Position numbers and translations under genes: made by a program. A stretch of DNA of 64,000 bases from Erythrobacter sp. (GTDB taxonomy: Bacteria > Pseudomonadota > Alphaproteobacteria > Sphingomonadales > Sphingomonadaceae): contig CP073261.1 of the NCBI GenBank assembly GCA_019739335.1, positions 1,060,818 to 1,124,817 on the forward strand. The letters run 5' to 3'. The notes under the pieces were generated by a model. The model was given only the letters and a program-made list of their open reading frames with translations. It searched no databases and had not been told where the DNA came from. Below, piece after piece: positions 7,663-17,024 of the stretch. Within the stretch, counting starts at the first letter, position 1. Each line of letters begins with the position of its first letter.

Positions 7663-9081
7663 ATGCGCCGCTTCTTCCCGAAGAGCCTGCTGCCCAAGAG
7701 TCTTTTGGGTCAGATGCTGCTGGCAGTCGCGCTGGCCTTGCTGGTGGCGCAGGCGATTTCCGCCGTGCTGATCTATCGCGCCGAACAGAAGCGCATCGAG
7801 AACGGGCTGGTGGCCGAACTCGCCTTCCAGCTGGTCGCCGATCCGCGCGTCGATTTCCGCGCTGGTGGCGGTGAGAGTGCACGGGGCGACCGGCGCAATC
7901 GCGGCGAGCGCCGCCGCCTGCGGATCGAACGTGCGCTCCAGTCCCCACAGGAAAGCGGCGAGACGCGCGATGCGCAGCGCGAGGAAGCGCTGCGCGAAGT
8001 GTTGACCGAGCAGGATATCGCAATTGCCGAACTGGTGGTGCTGTCACGGCGCGTTTCGGATGATCGCTTCATCATGGGGGGCATTAGCCGCGATTCGCGG
8101 TTCGTCCGCCGTCGTTGGAACCCCGACGGGGAACTGGTGCTGGCGGGGCTGAAACGCGAAGGGGAAGACCGCTGGCTCGTCGCCCGCGCTCCGCGCCCCG
8201 CGGGCAACCGCGGGGTGATGGCAGGGGTCATCGTGCAGACCCTGATCCTGTACCTGGTTCTGGTGGGCGGGCTGGCCGTCCTGCTGCGGCGGATCACCCG
8301 CCCGCTCGCCGCACTGACCCATCGCGTCGAGAGCTTTGGCGGAACCCGCAACGGGGAGCCGCCGCTGGAACCGACCGGGCCTGAAGACGCCCGCCGCCTG
8401 ATCGCCGCCCATAATGCGATGGAAGCTCGCATCGCCACGCTCCTCGATGAGAAAGACGTGATGCTGGGTGCCATCGGCCACGATCTCAAGACCCCGCTCG
8501 CCGCGTTGCGGGTGCGGATCGAAAGCGTCGAGGACGATACCGAACGCGCGCGGATGGCGGCGACCATCGAGGATATCACCACCTCGCTCGACGACATCCT
8601 CTCGCTCGCCCGCGTCGGCCGCCCGTCGGACCCGCTCGAACGCACCGATTTGTCTGCCCTGGTCGGCGCGGTGGTCGAGGAATACGAGGACATGGGCGAG
8701 GACGTGGTGCTCGAAGCGAGCGAGCGCATGGCCTTGCCCCTGCGCGCGACCTGGCTGCGCCGGGCCCTGCGCAATCTCATTTCCAACGCGCTGCGCTACG
8801 GAGAGCAGGCGCGAATCACGCTGGTGAAGGAGAATGGCGCAGCAGTGATCCGCATTGCTGACAGCGGGCCGGGCATCCCCGAAGCCGAGATCGCCGCGAT
8901 GTTCGAACCCTTCGCGCGCGGCGAGGCGTCACGCAACCGCGAAACCGGAGGTGCGGGGCTGGGCCTCACGCTGGCTCGTGCGATTGCGGAGCAGCATGGC
9001 GGGACTTTGCGGCTGGCGAATGCGGTGGGGGCTGGTGGTGCTGTGACGGGGCTGGTGGCGGAGTTGCGATTGCCTCTCTAA
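7663..9081 (+). CDS. Membrane sensor histidine kinase
   Basis: A 472-residue kinase pairing with the preceding regulator. Transmembrane segments lie at about 16-38 and 186-208, enclosing a periplasmic sensor region of about 145 residues with a strongly Arg/Glu-rich stretch (72-112) and no recognisable sensor fold. A HAMP segment follows, then the dimerisation/phosphoacceptor domain with His273 in GHDLKTPLA, and an HATPase domain with the N-box (NLISNALRYG) and G-boxes (ADSGPGIP, GGAGLGL). The stimulus is unknown; co-transcription with a periplasmic EF-hand protein suggests divalent cations. The gene ends just before a palindromic repeat. Confidence 0.94.
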   Translation: MRRFFPKSLLPKSLLGQMLLAVALALLVAQAISAVLIYRAEQKRIENGLVAELAFQLVADPRVDFRAGGGESARGDRRNRGERRRLRIERALQSPQESGETRDAQREEALREVLTEQDIAIAELVVLSRRVSDDRFIMGGISRDSRFVRRRWNPDGELVLAGLKREGEDRWLVARAPRPAGNRGVMAGVIVQTLILYLVLVGGLAVLLRRITRPLAALTHRVESFGGTRNGEPPLEPTGPEDARRLIAAHNAMEARIATLLDEKDVMLGAIGHDLKTPLAALRVRIESVEDDTERARMAATIEDITTSLDDILSLARVGRPSDPLERTDLSALVGAVVEEYEDMGEDVVLEASERMALPLRATWLRRALRNLISNALRYGEQARITLVKENGAAVIRIADSGPGIPEAEIAAMFEPFARGEASRNRETGGAGLGLTLARAIAEQHGGTLRLANAVGAGGAVTGLVAELRLPL

Positions 9082-9086
9082 CCCTT

Positions 9087-9210
9087 CGTCATTGCGAGCG
9101 AAGCGGACTCGCAGAGGGCCAAAGGCCAACCAATCCATCTCCTGCCGGAGCACCAAGACGAACGCTTGGGAGATGGATTGCCGCGTCGCCTTCGGCTCCT
9201 CGCAATGACG
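9087..9210. repeat. Nested palindromic intergenic repeat
   Basis: A 124-bp element between the convergent kinase and HerA-like genes. Outer arms cgtcattgcgag (9087-9098) and ctcgcaatgacg (9199-9210) are perfect inverted repeats, and inside them caatccatctcc (9131-9142) and ggagatggattg (9169-9180) form a second perfect 12-bp pair. It fills almost all of the gap. It resembles the non-coding, MITE-like palindromes scattered between genes in sphingomonad-type genomes and may end transcription from both sides. There is no poly-T tract of the classical kind. Confidence 0.85.
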
Positions 9211-9215
9211 AGTTC

Positions 9216-10790
9216 TCAGCGCATCAACCCGCCAATCAAGTTCCGCACGAACCGCCCGGCAATCGAGCCGCCCAGTTCGGTTGCAATCGAGCCTGCCGCG
9301 CTGGTGGCAGCGGTGCGCATCGGGTTGGCGCGGCTGCGGCGGCCGGTGATGGCTCCTGCGGCGACCGAGGCCGCAGAGGCAGCGGCGGCACCCATCGCGG
9401 CCTTGCCGGCCTTTTCCCAGATACTGGTGCTCTTGCGCGGTTGTCTGGCGACTTCCTCCTTGCCTTTTTCGGCTACTTCCTCGGCTGTGGCGGCAGCGTC
9501 GGCGGCCTTTTGCGCCAGCACTTCCTCCGCACTTTCGCGGTCCACGCGCGTTTCGTACTTGCCTTCGAACGGGCTGACCGACTGGATGATCGCACGTTCC
9601 TTCGGCGTCACCGGCCCCAGCCGTGAGCGCGGCGGCTTGACCAGCGTGCGCTGCACCACGGTGGGCGCACCTTCGTCGTCGAGCGTCGAGACCAGCGCCT
9701 CGCCCACCTTCAGTTCGGTGATGGCGGTGGCGACATCGAGATCGGGATTGATGCGGAATGTCTCCGCCGCCGCGCGGATCGCGCGCTGGTCCTTCGGGGT
9801 GAAGGCGCGCAGCGCGTGCTGCACCCGGTTGCCGAGCTGCCCGGCCACTTCCTCGGGAATGTCGATTGGGTTCTGGGTGACGAAATAGACCCCCACGCCC
9901 TTCGAACGGATCAGCCGCACCACTCGCTCGATGGTGTCCTGCAAGGCCTTGGGGGCATCGTCGAACAGCAGGTGCGCCTCGTCGAAGAAGAACACCAGCT
10001 TGGGTTTTTCCGGGTCGCCCACCTCGGGCAGGCTCTCGAACAGTTCGGCCAGCAGCCACAGCAGGAAAGTGGCGTAGAGCTTGGGGCTTTCCATCAGCTT
10101 GTCGGCGGCGAGCACGTTCACATGCCCGCGCCCCTGCTCATCCACCTTGAGGAAATCGTCGATCTCCAGCGCCGGTTCGCCGAAGAAGTGATTGGCCCCC
10201 TGCGATTCGAAGCTCAGCAATTGCCGCTGGATAGCGCCGACCGAGGGCTTCGAGACATTACCGTAAGTGCCCGAAAGCTCCTGCGCATTCTCGTGCGCCC
10301 AATTGAGCATGGCGCGTAGATCCTCGAAATCGAGCAGCAGCAGGCCGTTCTCGTCGGCATAGCGGAACACGATCTGCAGCACGCCTTCCTGGGTTTCGTT
10401 GAGATCGAGCAGGCGAGCGAGCAGCAGCGGCCCCATTTCCGAAACAGTGGTGCGGATCGGGTGGCCCTGTTCGCCATAAAGATCCCAGAACACCACCGGA
10501 TTGTCGCTGTAGGCATAGTCGGTCATGCCCAGTTCGGCAGCGCGGCTTTCCAGCTTGTCGGCGTGCTTGAACTGAGAGGAGCCAGGCATGGCGATGCCCG
10601 AAAGGTCGCCCTTGACATCGGCCACGAATACCGGAACCCCGGCGGCGGAAAAGCTTTCGGCCAGGCCTTGCAGCGTCACGGTCTTGCCGGTGCCGGTCGC
10701 CCCCGCGATCAGCCCGTGGCGATTGGCCCGGCCCAGATCGAGCGCCTGCCGGTTGCCGCCCAGATCGTTGCCGATGAAAATATCGCTCAT
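9216..10790 (-). CDS. HerA-like ATPase of the DUF853 (YjgR) family
   Basis: A 524-residue P-loop ATPase. Walker A is GATGTGKT at residues 30-37, directly after the N-terminus, and Walker B is the [11 protein letters not shown] segment near residue 265. A VTQNP motif follows, as in FtsK/HerA ATPases. The C-terminal part (about 420-524) is Ala/Glu-rich and then small-residue rich ([14 protein letters not shown]), a low-complexity tail with possible membrane or coiled-coil character. E. coli YjgR is the closest known family member; its function is undefined, and DNA translocation is inferred from the fold. It is divergent from pabBC, with 57 bp between the starts. Confidence 0.9.
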   Translation of the reverse strand: MSDIFIGNDLGGNRQALDLGRANRHGLIAGATGTGKTVTLQGLAESFSAAGVPVFVADVKGDLSGIAMPGSSQFKHADKLESRAAELGMTDYAYSDNPVVFWDLYGEQGHPIRTTVSEMGPLLLARLLDLNETQEGVLQIVFRYADENGLLLLDFEDLRAMLNWAHENAQELSGTYGNVSKPSVGAIQRQLLSFESQGANHFFGEPALEIDDFLKVDEQGRGHVNVLAADKLMESPKLYATFLLWLLAELFESLPEVGDPEKPKLVFFFDEAHLLFDDAPKALQDTIERVVRLIRSKGVGVYFVTQNPIDIPEEVAGQLGNRVQHALRAFTPKDQRAIRAAAETFRINPDLDVATAITELKVGEALVSTLDDEGAPTVVQRTLVKPPRSRLGPVTPKERAIIQSVSPFEGKYETRVDRESAEEVLAQKAADAAATAEEVAEKGKEEVARQPRKSTSIWEKAGKAAMGAAAASAASVAAGAITGRRSRANPMRTAATSAAGSIATELGGSIAGRFVRNLIGGLMR

Positions 10791-10847
10791 CCCTACCCCT
10801 TATTTCGCGTGTTGCCCGATTCCGAGCGGAACCCTAGAGCGGGGCGG

Positions 10848-12641
10848 ATGGATGGCAAGAGCCCCTTTGTTTTGCTCGACGATGCGCGCGCCGAAGGGGC
10901 GAGTGATGCGCATTTCTTTTCCGCGCCCATCGAGGTGTTTGTCGCGCGCAAGCCCGCCGAAGTGCGGACCGTGCTGGCAGCCGCCGAGGCAGCGCGGGTA
11001 AAATCGGGTAAACACCTCGCTGGCTATCTCGCCTATGAGGCGGGGCTAGCGCTGGAAGGACGGCTCGCCGCCCTGGCCGGTGCGCGCAACGGGGCGGACG
11101 GGCCGCTGGTGTGGCTGGGCCTGTTCGACGCGCCAGAGATTATCCCGGCTGCCGAAATGCCCGGATGGCTGGCCTCGCGCGCGAGCGGAACGGCGAGCAT
11201 CGGTCCGCTCGATCCGCAGATCTCCGCCGGAGCCTATTGCGCCGCGTTTGATCGCTTGCAGGAAGCGATCCACGCGGGCGACATCTACCAGGCCAATCTA
11301 ACCTTCCCGCTGGCAGGCCCCGCGCGCGGCGATCCGCTGGCACTCTATGCCGCGATCCGCCCCACGGCAGGCGCAGGCTACGGCGGGCTGGTATTCGACG
11401 GTTCGCACTACCTGCTCAGCTTCAGCCCCGAACTGTTCTTCTCGCTCAAGGGGCGCGAGGCCAAGGTGAAGCCGATGAAGGGCACCCGTCCGCGGCTTGC
11501 CGATCCCGCGCAGGACGCCGCGATCCGCGCCGAACTGGGCGCCTCGATCAAGGACCGGGCGGAAAACCTGATGATCGTCGACCTGATGCGCAACGATCTC
11601 AGCCGCGTGGCCGAAGCGGGCAGCGTGAAGGTGGAAGCGGCCTTCGCGGTCGAGACCTACCCCACCGTCCACCAGATGGTCTCCACCGTTCGCGCGCGCT
11701 TGCGAGAGGGGAAGGGCGCGGTGGACATGCTGCACGCGCTGTTCCCCTGCGGATCGATCACCGGCGCGCCGAAGATCCGGGCGATGGAACTGATCGACGA
11801 AGTGGAGCGCGATGCGCGCGGCCCCTATTGCGGCACCATCGGGCGGATCGCGCCGGATGGCGATGCCGCGTTCAACGTCGCCATCCGCACCATCCGCCTG
11901 ACGCCGGGCGAGAACCAGCGGCACAAGGCGGTGCTCGGCGTGGGCGGAGCGATCGTGGCGGACAGCGAGGCGATGGGCGAATGGCGCGAATGCCTGATCA
12001 AGTCCGCCTTCGTCCGTGGGCCCGCCGGGGGTCATGACCTGATCGAGACCATGCGCTTCGATCCGTCCGAGGGCATTGCGCTACTCGAATTGCACCTCGA
12101 ACGGCTGAAAGCCAGCGCGGCGGAACTGGGCTTTTCCTTCGACCGCCACGACACCCGCAACCGCATCCAGGCTTTGTGCTTCGAGCTGGAGCGTCCCGCG
12201 AGAGTGCGCCTGCTGCTGGCGCGCAGCGGGGCAGTGACGCTGGAAAGCTCTCCGCTCGACACGAGCCTGCCTCCCGCCAGGCGCTGCATTGCCCTGCCGC
12301 ACCCCACCGTGGCGCACGACTGGCGGCTGCGGCACAAGAGCAGCGACCGTTCTTTCTATGAGGCAGCACTGGCAGCGGCGCGCGATGCGGGCGCGGACGA
12401 GGCGCTGCTGGTGCGCGACAGCGGCCTCGTCACCGAAGGAAGCTGGACCAGCCTGTTCGTCGAGCGTGACGGTGTGTTGCTCACTCCACCGCTGGCGCTG
12501 GGCCTGCTCCCCGGCGTGCTGCGCCGCTCGCTGATCGACGCGGGCCGCGCGCGCGAGGTGGAACTGACGCTGGACGATCTGGCGGGCGGGTTCTTCATCG
12601 GCAATGCCCTGCGCGGCCTGATGCCTGCGGTGCTCGCATGA
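10848..12641 (+). CDS. pabB: Aminodeoxychorismate synthase component I fused to aminodeoxychorismate lyase (PabB-PabC)
   Basis: A 597-residue fusion protein for the p-aminobenzoate branch of folate synthesis. Residues about 1-375 are the chorismate-binding enzyme, with CGSITGAPKIRAME near residue 300. Residues about 385-597 are a fold-type IV PLP enzyme, with a candidate catalytic Lys in the RHKSSDRS segment and the LVTEGSWTSLFV signature, so one polypeptide would convert chorismate to 4-amino-4-deoxychorismate and then to PABA plus pyruvate. The glutamine amidotransferase PabA is not in the window. The ATG at 10848 begins family-like sequence; the frame is open further upstream but runs antisense to the HerA gene. 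The stop overlaps the next ATG (ATGA). Confidence 0.93.
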   Translation: MDGKSPFVLLDDARAEGASDAHFFSAPIEVFVARKPAEVRTVLAAAEAARVKSGKHLAGYLAYEAGLALEGRLAALAGARNGADGPLVWLGLFDAPEIIPAAEMPGWLASRASGTASIGPLDPQISAGAYCAAFDRLQEAIHAGDIYQANLTFPLAGPARGDPLALYAAIRPTAGAGYGGLVFDGSHYLLSFSPELFFSLKGREAKVKPMKGTRPRLADPAQDAAIRAELGASIKDRAENLMIVDLMRNDLSRVAEAGSVKVEAAFAVETYPTVHQMVSTVRARLREGKGAVDMLHALFPCGSITGAPKIRAMELIDEVERDARGPYCGTIGRIAPDGDAAFNVAIRTIRLTPGENQRHKAVLGVGGAIVADSEAMGEWRECLIKSAFVRGPAGGHDLIETMRFDPSEGIALLELHLERLKASAAELGFSFDRHDTRNRIQALCFELERPARVRLLLARSGAVTLESSPLDTSLPPARRCIALPHPTVAHDWRLRHKSSDRSFYEAALAAARDAGADEALLVRDSGLVTEGSWTSLFVERDGVLLTPPLALGLLPGVLRRSLIDAGRAREVELTLDDLAGGFFIGNALRGLMPAVLA

Positions 12642-13816
12642 GTGCGGCTCATCTCAGCCAGGCGCTCCTGCGCATCGAGGCCTCGCCCACCACCGCGATG
12701 ACCGACAGGGCAAGCGAATTGCGCGCAGCCGGACGCGACATCTTCTCGCTCAGCGTCGGCGAACCCGACTTCGACACGCCCGCACATGTGATCGAAGCCG
12801 CCAAGGCTGCGCTCGACGCGGGGGACACGCGCTACACGCCCGTCACCGGAACCGCGCGGCTGAAGGAAGCTGCCGCGCTGCATTTCCGCCGCGATCTCGG
12901 ACTGGTGACGCAAGCGAGCGAAGTGATCGTCACTGCCGGGGGCAAGCAGGCGATTTTCGAAGCGCTGGCGGCGATGGTCAGTGCAGGTGACGAAGTGATC
13001 GTGCCCAGCCCGTGGTGGGTCAGCTATCCGCAGATGGTGCGCTTCTGCGGCGGGCGGGTGGTGCCGCTGATAACCGGCCCGGCGCGCGGGTATCGCTTCG
13101 ATCCCGGCGATTTCGAGGCACTGATCACGCCCGCCACCAACTGGCTGCTGCTCAATAGCCCGGGCAACCCGACCGGGGCGGTCTATCCGGCCGATATGCT
13201 GCTGGGGATCGCCGAAGTGCTGCGCCGCCACCCGCGCATTCTGGTGCTGAGTGACGATATCTACGCGCCCTTGTCCTACACCGGCCAGCCGCACGCCACG
13301 CTGGCGGCGCTCGCGCCCGACCTGGCGGACCGGATTCTGACCGTCTCCGGCGTCTCCAAAAGCCACGCGATGACGGGCTTCCGCATCGGTGTCGCTACAG
13401 GGCCGCGCTGGCTGGTCGAGGCGATGGGGCGCTTGCAAAGCAATTCCAGCGGCAATCCCGCCTCAATCAGCCAGGCCGCCGCTGTCGCCGCCTTCGAGGG
13501 GCCGCAGAAATTCCTCGCCGATTGGCGCGAAACGTTCCGCCGCCGCCGCGACATGGTGGTGGCGCGAGTGAACGCGGTTCCCGGCCTTTCCACCCCCGTG
13601 CCCGATGGCGCCTTCTACTGCCTGATCGATGCGAGCCCGCTGATGGACCGCTTTGGCGGCGACGACGGCAAGCTGGCGCTGCACCTGCTCGATCATGGGG
13701 TCGCCACCGTCGCCGCCTCGGCCTTCGGCGGGCGCAATGGCTTCCGCATCAGCTTTGCCGCCAGCGAGGAAGTGCTGGACGCGGCGCTCGCGAGGATAGA
13801 GAGCGCGCTGGCATGA
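12638..13816 (+). CDS. Fold-type I aminotransferase (aspartate aminotransferase family)
   Basis: A 392-residue PLP enzyme of the class I/II aminotransferases. Visible features are the substrate loop SVGEPDFDTP, the NSPGNPTG motif around residue 170, and the PLP-binding lysine Lys241 in SGVSKSHAMTG, followed by the conserved FRIG arginine. The family transfers amino groups between amino acids and 2-oxoacids; aspartate or aromatic substrates are the usual candidates, and the exact one cannot be read from sequence. It starts with an ATG overlapping the pabBC stop and ends overlapping the next ATG, so it is the second of four chained genes. Confidence 0.93.
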   Translation: MSAAHLSQALLRIEASPTTAMTDRASELRAAGRDIFSLSVGEPDFDTPAHVIEAAKAALDAGDTRYTPVTGTARLKEAAALHFRRDLGLVTQASEVIVTAGGKQAIFEALAAMVSAGDEVIVPSPWWVSYPQMVRFCGGRVVPLITGPARGYRFDPGDFEALITPATNWLLLNSPGNPTGAVYPADMLLGIAEVLRRHPRILVLSDDIYAPLSYTGQPHATLAALAPDLADRILTVSGVSKSHAMTGFRIGVATGPRWLVEAMGRLQSNSSGNPASISQAAAVAAFEGPQKFLADWRETFRRRRDMVVARVNAVPGLSTPVPDGAFYCLIDASPLMDRFGGDDGKLALHLLDHGVATVAASAFGGRNGFRISFAASEEVLDAALARIESALA

Positions 13817-14469
13817 ACATCCCCATCCTCTACGAAGACGGCGAGGCGCTCGTGATCGACAAGCCCGCCGGCCTGCCGATCGAACGCCCGCGCAAGGGCG
13901 GAGCGAGCCTTGAGGATCATCTCGATTCGCTCAAGCTCGGCTTCCAGACCGCGCCGGTGCCGGTCCACCGGCTCGACACCGACACCAGCGGCTGTCTGCT
14001 GCTGGCGCGTAACCACAAGGCGCTGCGCCGGTTCAATGCCGCTTTCGAGGCGCGGGCGGTGCAGAAGGTCTATCTCGGCATTGTCGCCGGGACGGTCGCC
14101 GAGGACGAAGGCACGATCGAGCTGGGCCTGTCGAAGATTTCCAGCGCCGAGAAGGGCTGGCGGATGATCGTCGCCAAGAAAGGCAAGCCCGCGATCACCC
14201 ACTGGCGCAAGCTGGCGGAATTGCCCGGCGGGATCACGCTGGTGGAATTCCGCCCCGAAACCGGGCGCACCCACCAGATTCGCGTCCACGCCGAACATAT
14301 GTTCGGGCGCAGCCTGCTCGGCGATCCGGTCTATGGGCACAAGGATGCCCGCGTCACCCGCACCATGCTCCACGCCCGCGCGCTCACAGTGCCGCGTGAG
14401 GGCAAGAGCGATATCGTCGCAGGGGCCCCGCTGCCCGCCGATTTCGTGATGCTCGGAGCGGAAGAGTGA
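13813..14469 (+). CDS. RluA-family pseudouridine synthase
   Basis: A 218-residue single-domain RNA pseudouridine synthase without an S4 domain. The catalytic Asp55 sits in HRLDTDTSG, the RluA-type motif, and the later GRTHQIRVH and LLGDPVYG segments match the family. It isomerises uridine in rRNA or tRNA; the target position cannot be told from sequence. The ATG at 13813 overlaps the aminotransferase stop by 4 nt, and its own stop overlaps the GTG of arfB. Confidence 0.92.
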   Translation: MNIPILYEDGEALVIDKPAGLPIERPRKGGASLEDHLDSLKLGFQTAPVPVHRLDTDTSGCLLLARNHKALRRFNAAFEARAVQKVYLGIVAGTVAEDEGTIELGLSKISSAEKGWRMIVAKKGKPAITHWRKLAELPGGITLVEFRPETGRTHQIRVHAEHMFGRSLLGDPVYGHKDARVTRTMLHARALTVPREGKSDIVAGAPLPADFVMLGAEE

Positions 14470-14885
14470 CCGGCCAGCGCGATTCGATCATGAACCGCGC
14501 CAATGCCATCGCCGAAGAAAATTTCGTCACCGCGAGCGGCCCCGGTGGGCAGAACGTCAACAAGGTGGCGACAGCGGTGCAGCTGCGGGTGAATATCTAC
14601 GCGCTCGGCCTGGCGCCCAAGGTATTCCACCGCCTGAAGGATCTGGCGGGCAACCGCCTCAACCTCGCCGGCGAGATCGTCATCGACGCGCGCAACCACC
14701 GCACGCAGGAAGCCAACCGCCGCGAAGCGCGCGAGCGGCTGGCGGAAATGGTGACGGCGGCGCTGACCGAACCGAAGAAGCGCGCCAAGACGCGCGTGAA
14801 CCGGGTGGGCAAGGTCAAGCGGCTGGCGGGCAAGAAGGCGCAGGGGGAGAAGAAAGCGCTGCGGGGCAAGATCGACCTTTCCTGA
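14466..14885 (+). CDS. arfB: Alternative ribosome-rescue factor ArfB (peptidyl-tRNA hydrolase)
   Basis: A 139-residue release-factor-like protein. The catalytic GGQ is at residues 27-29 in SGPGGQNVNK, and the C-terminus is a basic Lys/Arg tail (about 105-139) of the kind that enters the empty mRNA channel of stalled ribosomes. It should hydrolyse peptidyl-tRNA on non-stop ribosomes, independent of tmRNA. The start is a GTG overlapping the RluA stop (GTGA). Length and architecture match E. coli ArfB (YaeJ). It is the last gene of the four-gene chain that begins with pabBC. Confidence 0.94.
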   Translation: MTGQRDSIMNRANAIAEENFVTASGPGGQNVNKVATAVQLRVNIYALGLAPKVFHRLKDLAGNRLNLAGEIVIDARNHRTQEANRREARERLAEMVTAALTEPKKRAKTRVNRVGKVKRLAGKKAQGEKKALRGKIDLS

Positions 14886-14966
14886 TCGCGCGCGGCGCAG
14901 CAGCACGGCTTGACTTTTCCCCGATTCTTGCGCAGAGGCGCGCACTGTGAGGGCGGCGCTGGGCGT

Positions 14967-14986
14967 CGCCCGTGTTTTTTCGGGCG
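14967..14986 (+). promoter_or_regulatory. Hairpin in the rpmG leader
   Basis: The stem cgcccg (14967-14972) pairs with cgggcg (14981-14986) around a T-rich 8-nt loop, 45 bp before the rpmG start. A TTGACT hexamer near 14909 could be a -35 element, without a convincing -10. The hairpin may be a 5' leader structure or a weak terminator of the arfB operon. Confidence 0.3.
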
Positions 14987-15031
14987 GTCCGTGCAGGCGG
15001 GTGCCCTTCTCGATTAGCTGGAAGCAAGACA

Positions 15032-15199
15032 ATGGCGAAGCCCGCAACCATCAAGATCCGCCTCAATTCCACCGCGGATACCGGCCACTTCTATGTGACC
15101 AAGAAGAACCCGCGCAACCACACCGAGAAGTTCACCTTCCGCAAGTACGATCCGGTTGCCCGCAAGCATGTCGAGTACAAGGAAGGCAAGATCAAGTAA
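15032..15199 (+). CDS. rpmG: 50S ribosomal protein L33
   Basis: A 55-residue basic protein starting [11 protein letters not shown] and containing the L33 core [10 protein letters not shown] followed by [10 protein letters not shown]. It is a structural component of the large ribosomal subunit near the E site. The four zinc-ligand cysteines of the C+ form are absent, so this is the zinc-independent form common in alphaproteobacteria. It is apparently transcribed alone, between arfB and lolA. Confidence 0.97.
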   Translation: MAKPATIKIRLNSTADTGHFYVTKKNPRNHTEKFTFRKYDPVARKHVEYKEGKIK

Positions 15200-15249
15200 G
15201 GCGCGCGCCTGCGTACCCCTTGATTTGATGAACACCGGGAACGTACCGG

Positions 15250-15265
15250 GTTCAGTGACAGTTCA
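15250..15265 (+). promoter_or_regulatory. GTTCA direct repeat upstream of lolA
   Basis: GTTCA occurs at 15250-15254 and 15261-15265, exactly 11 bp apart, ending 25 bp before the lolA ATG; an inverted copy (TGAAC) lies at 15229-15233. The 11-bp period is that of tandem winged-helix response-regulator sites. No regulator is identified. Confidence 0.35.
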
Positions 15266-15289
15266 ACGCTGCACCCCCAATTGTGGAGC

Positions 15290-15961
15290 ATGAACGCCTT
15301 GAAAAACCGCATCACCCGCCCGCTTGCTGTCGCCCTTTTCGGCGCGGCAACCTTGGCGATCCCCGCAACTCTCGCGCTGCCGGTGGCTCCCGCTGTCGCA
15401 GCGCCTGCGCAAGCCAACGAGCTCGACCGCGCGGTACGCGCCCTGCGCGCCATTACTACCATGCGCGCCGATTTCACCCAGACCGACCGGGCGGGCAATT
15501 CCGTCGCGGGTGTGCTGACGCTGCGCAATCCCGGCCGCATCCGCTTCGAATACACCGACGATGTGAACATGCTCGTCGTGTCGGACGGTCGCGCGCTGAC
15601 GCTGGTCGACTACGATGTCAGCCAGGTCGAACGCTGGCCGATCAGCAATTCGCCGCTGGGGGCACTGCTCGATCCCGATCGCGACATGCGCCGCTATGGC
15701 ACGCTCCAGCCCAGTTCCACCGACAACGTCATTAGCGTGCAGGTCCGCGATCCCGATCGTCCAGAGTTCGGCGTGATCACGCTGGTGTTTGTCGAAGACG
15801 CAAGCGCGCCCGGCGGGCTCGAACTGGCAAGCTGGGTCGCGCTGGATTCGCAGAACACCCGCACCACCGTGCGGCTGCGCAATCACCGCTATGGCATGAC
15901 CGTGCCCAACAGCGCCTTCACCTACCGCGATCCGCGCCGCACCACCCGTCGGCCGGGATAA
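15290..15961 (+). CDS. lolA: Outer-membrane lipoprotein carrier LolA
   Basis: A 223-residue periplasmic protein with an N-terminal signal peptide (about 1-38, ending in Ala-rich VAAPAQA). The mature part begins with ADFTQTDRAGN, then VLTLRNPGRIRFEY, matching LolA-family chaperones that shuttle lipoproteins from the LolCDE transporter to the outer membrane. The ATG at 15290 is preceded by GGAG at only 1 nt, too close to act well; a TTG at 15281 is an alternative, so the start is uncertain. The gene is followed 177 bp later by a strong terminator. Confidence 0.88.
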   Translation: MNALKNRITRPLAVALFGAATLAIPATLALPVAPAVAAPAQANELDRAVRALRAITTMRADFTQTDRAGNSVAGVLTLRNPGRIRFEYTDDVNMLVVSDGRALTLVDYDVSQVERWPISNSPLGALLDPDRDMRRYGTLQPSSTDNVISVQVRDPDRPEFGVITLVFVEDASAPGGLELASWVALDSQNTRTTVRLRNHRYGMTVPNSAFTYRDPRRTTRRPG

Positions 15962-16138
15962 ACGCCCGCCCGCCCAATTGTTGTAAATTTGCGACAAATG
16001 CCCGCAGATATTCATTGGCGAGACAGGCTCGCATCCCTATTTTACGAAGGCAAGGCGCGGTGAGGCCGGGTTTCCCCCCTGTTGCCCTGGCTTCAACAAG
16101 CCGCTGCTTTGTTAAGCGTGACGAACGCTTGTTAAGGA

Positions 16139-16175
16139 ACCCCCGTCGCAATGCCCCCGCGACGGGGGTTTTTTT
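16139..16175 (+). terminator. Strong intrinsic terminator between lolA and xth
   Basis: ccccgtcgc (16141-16149) pairs perfectly with gcgacgggg (16159-16167) around a 9-nt loop, and a run of seven T follows at 16169-16175. It ends the lolA transcript, or a separate transcript from the 177-bp stretch between the lolA stop and this hairpin. A smaller inverted repeat (aagcgt/acgctt, 16114-16130) lies just upstream. Confidence 0.93.
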
Positions 16176-16203
16176 ATGCTTTTTCCCCGCCTAGGGGTTG
16201 GGC

Positions 16204-16995
<792 letters not shown>

Positions 16996-17024
16996 GCGAG
17001 GACACGCCAAGTCCGGCACGCCGC

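Noticed and set aside
10461..10847. In-frame extension of pabBC upstream of its ATG
   Set aside because: It runs antisense through the start of the HerA-like gene, and family-like sequence begins only after 10848.
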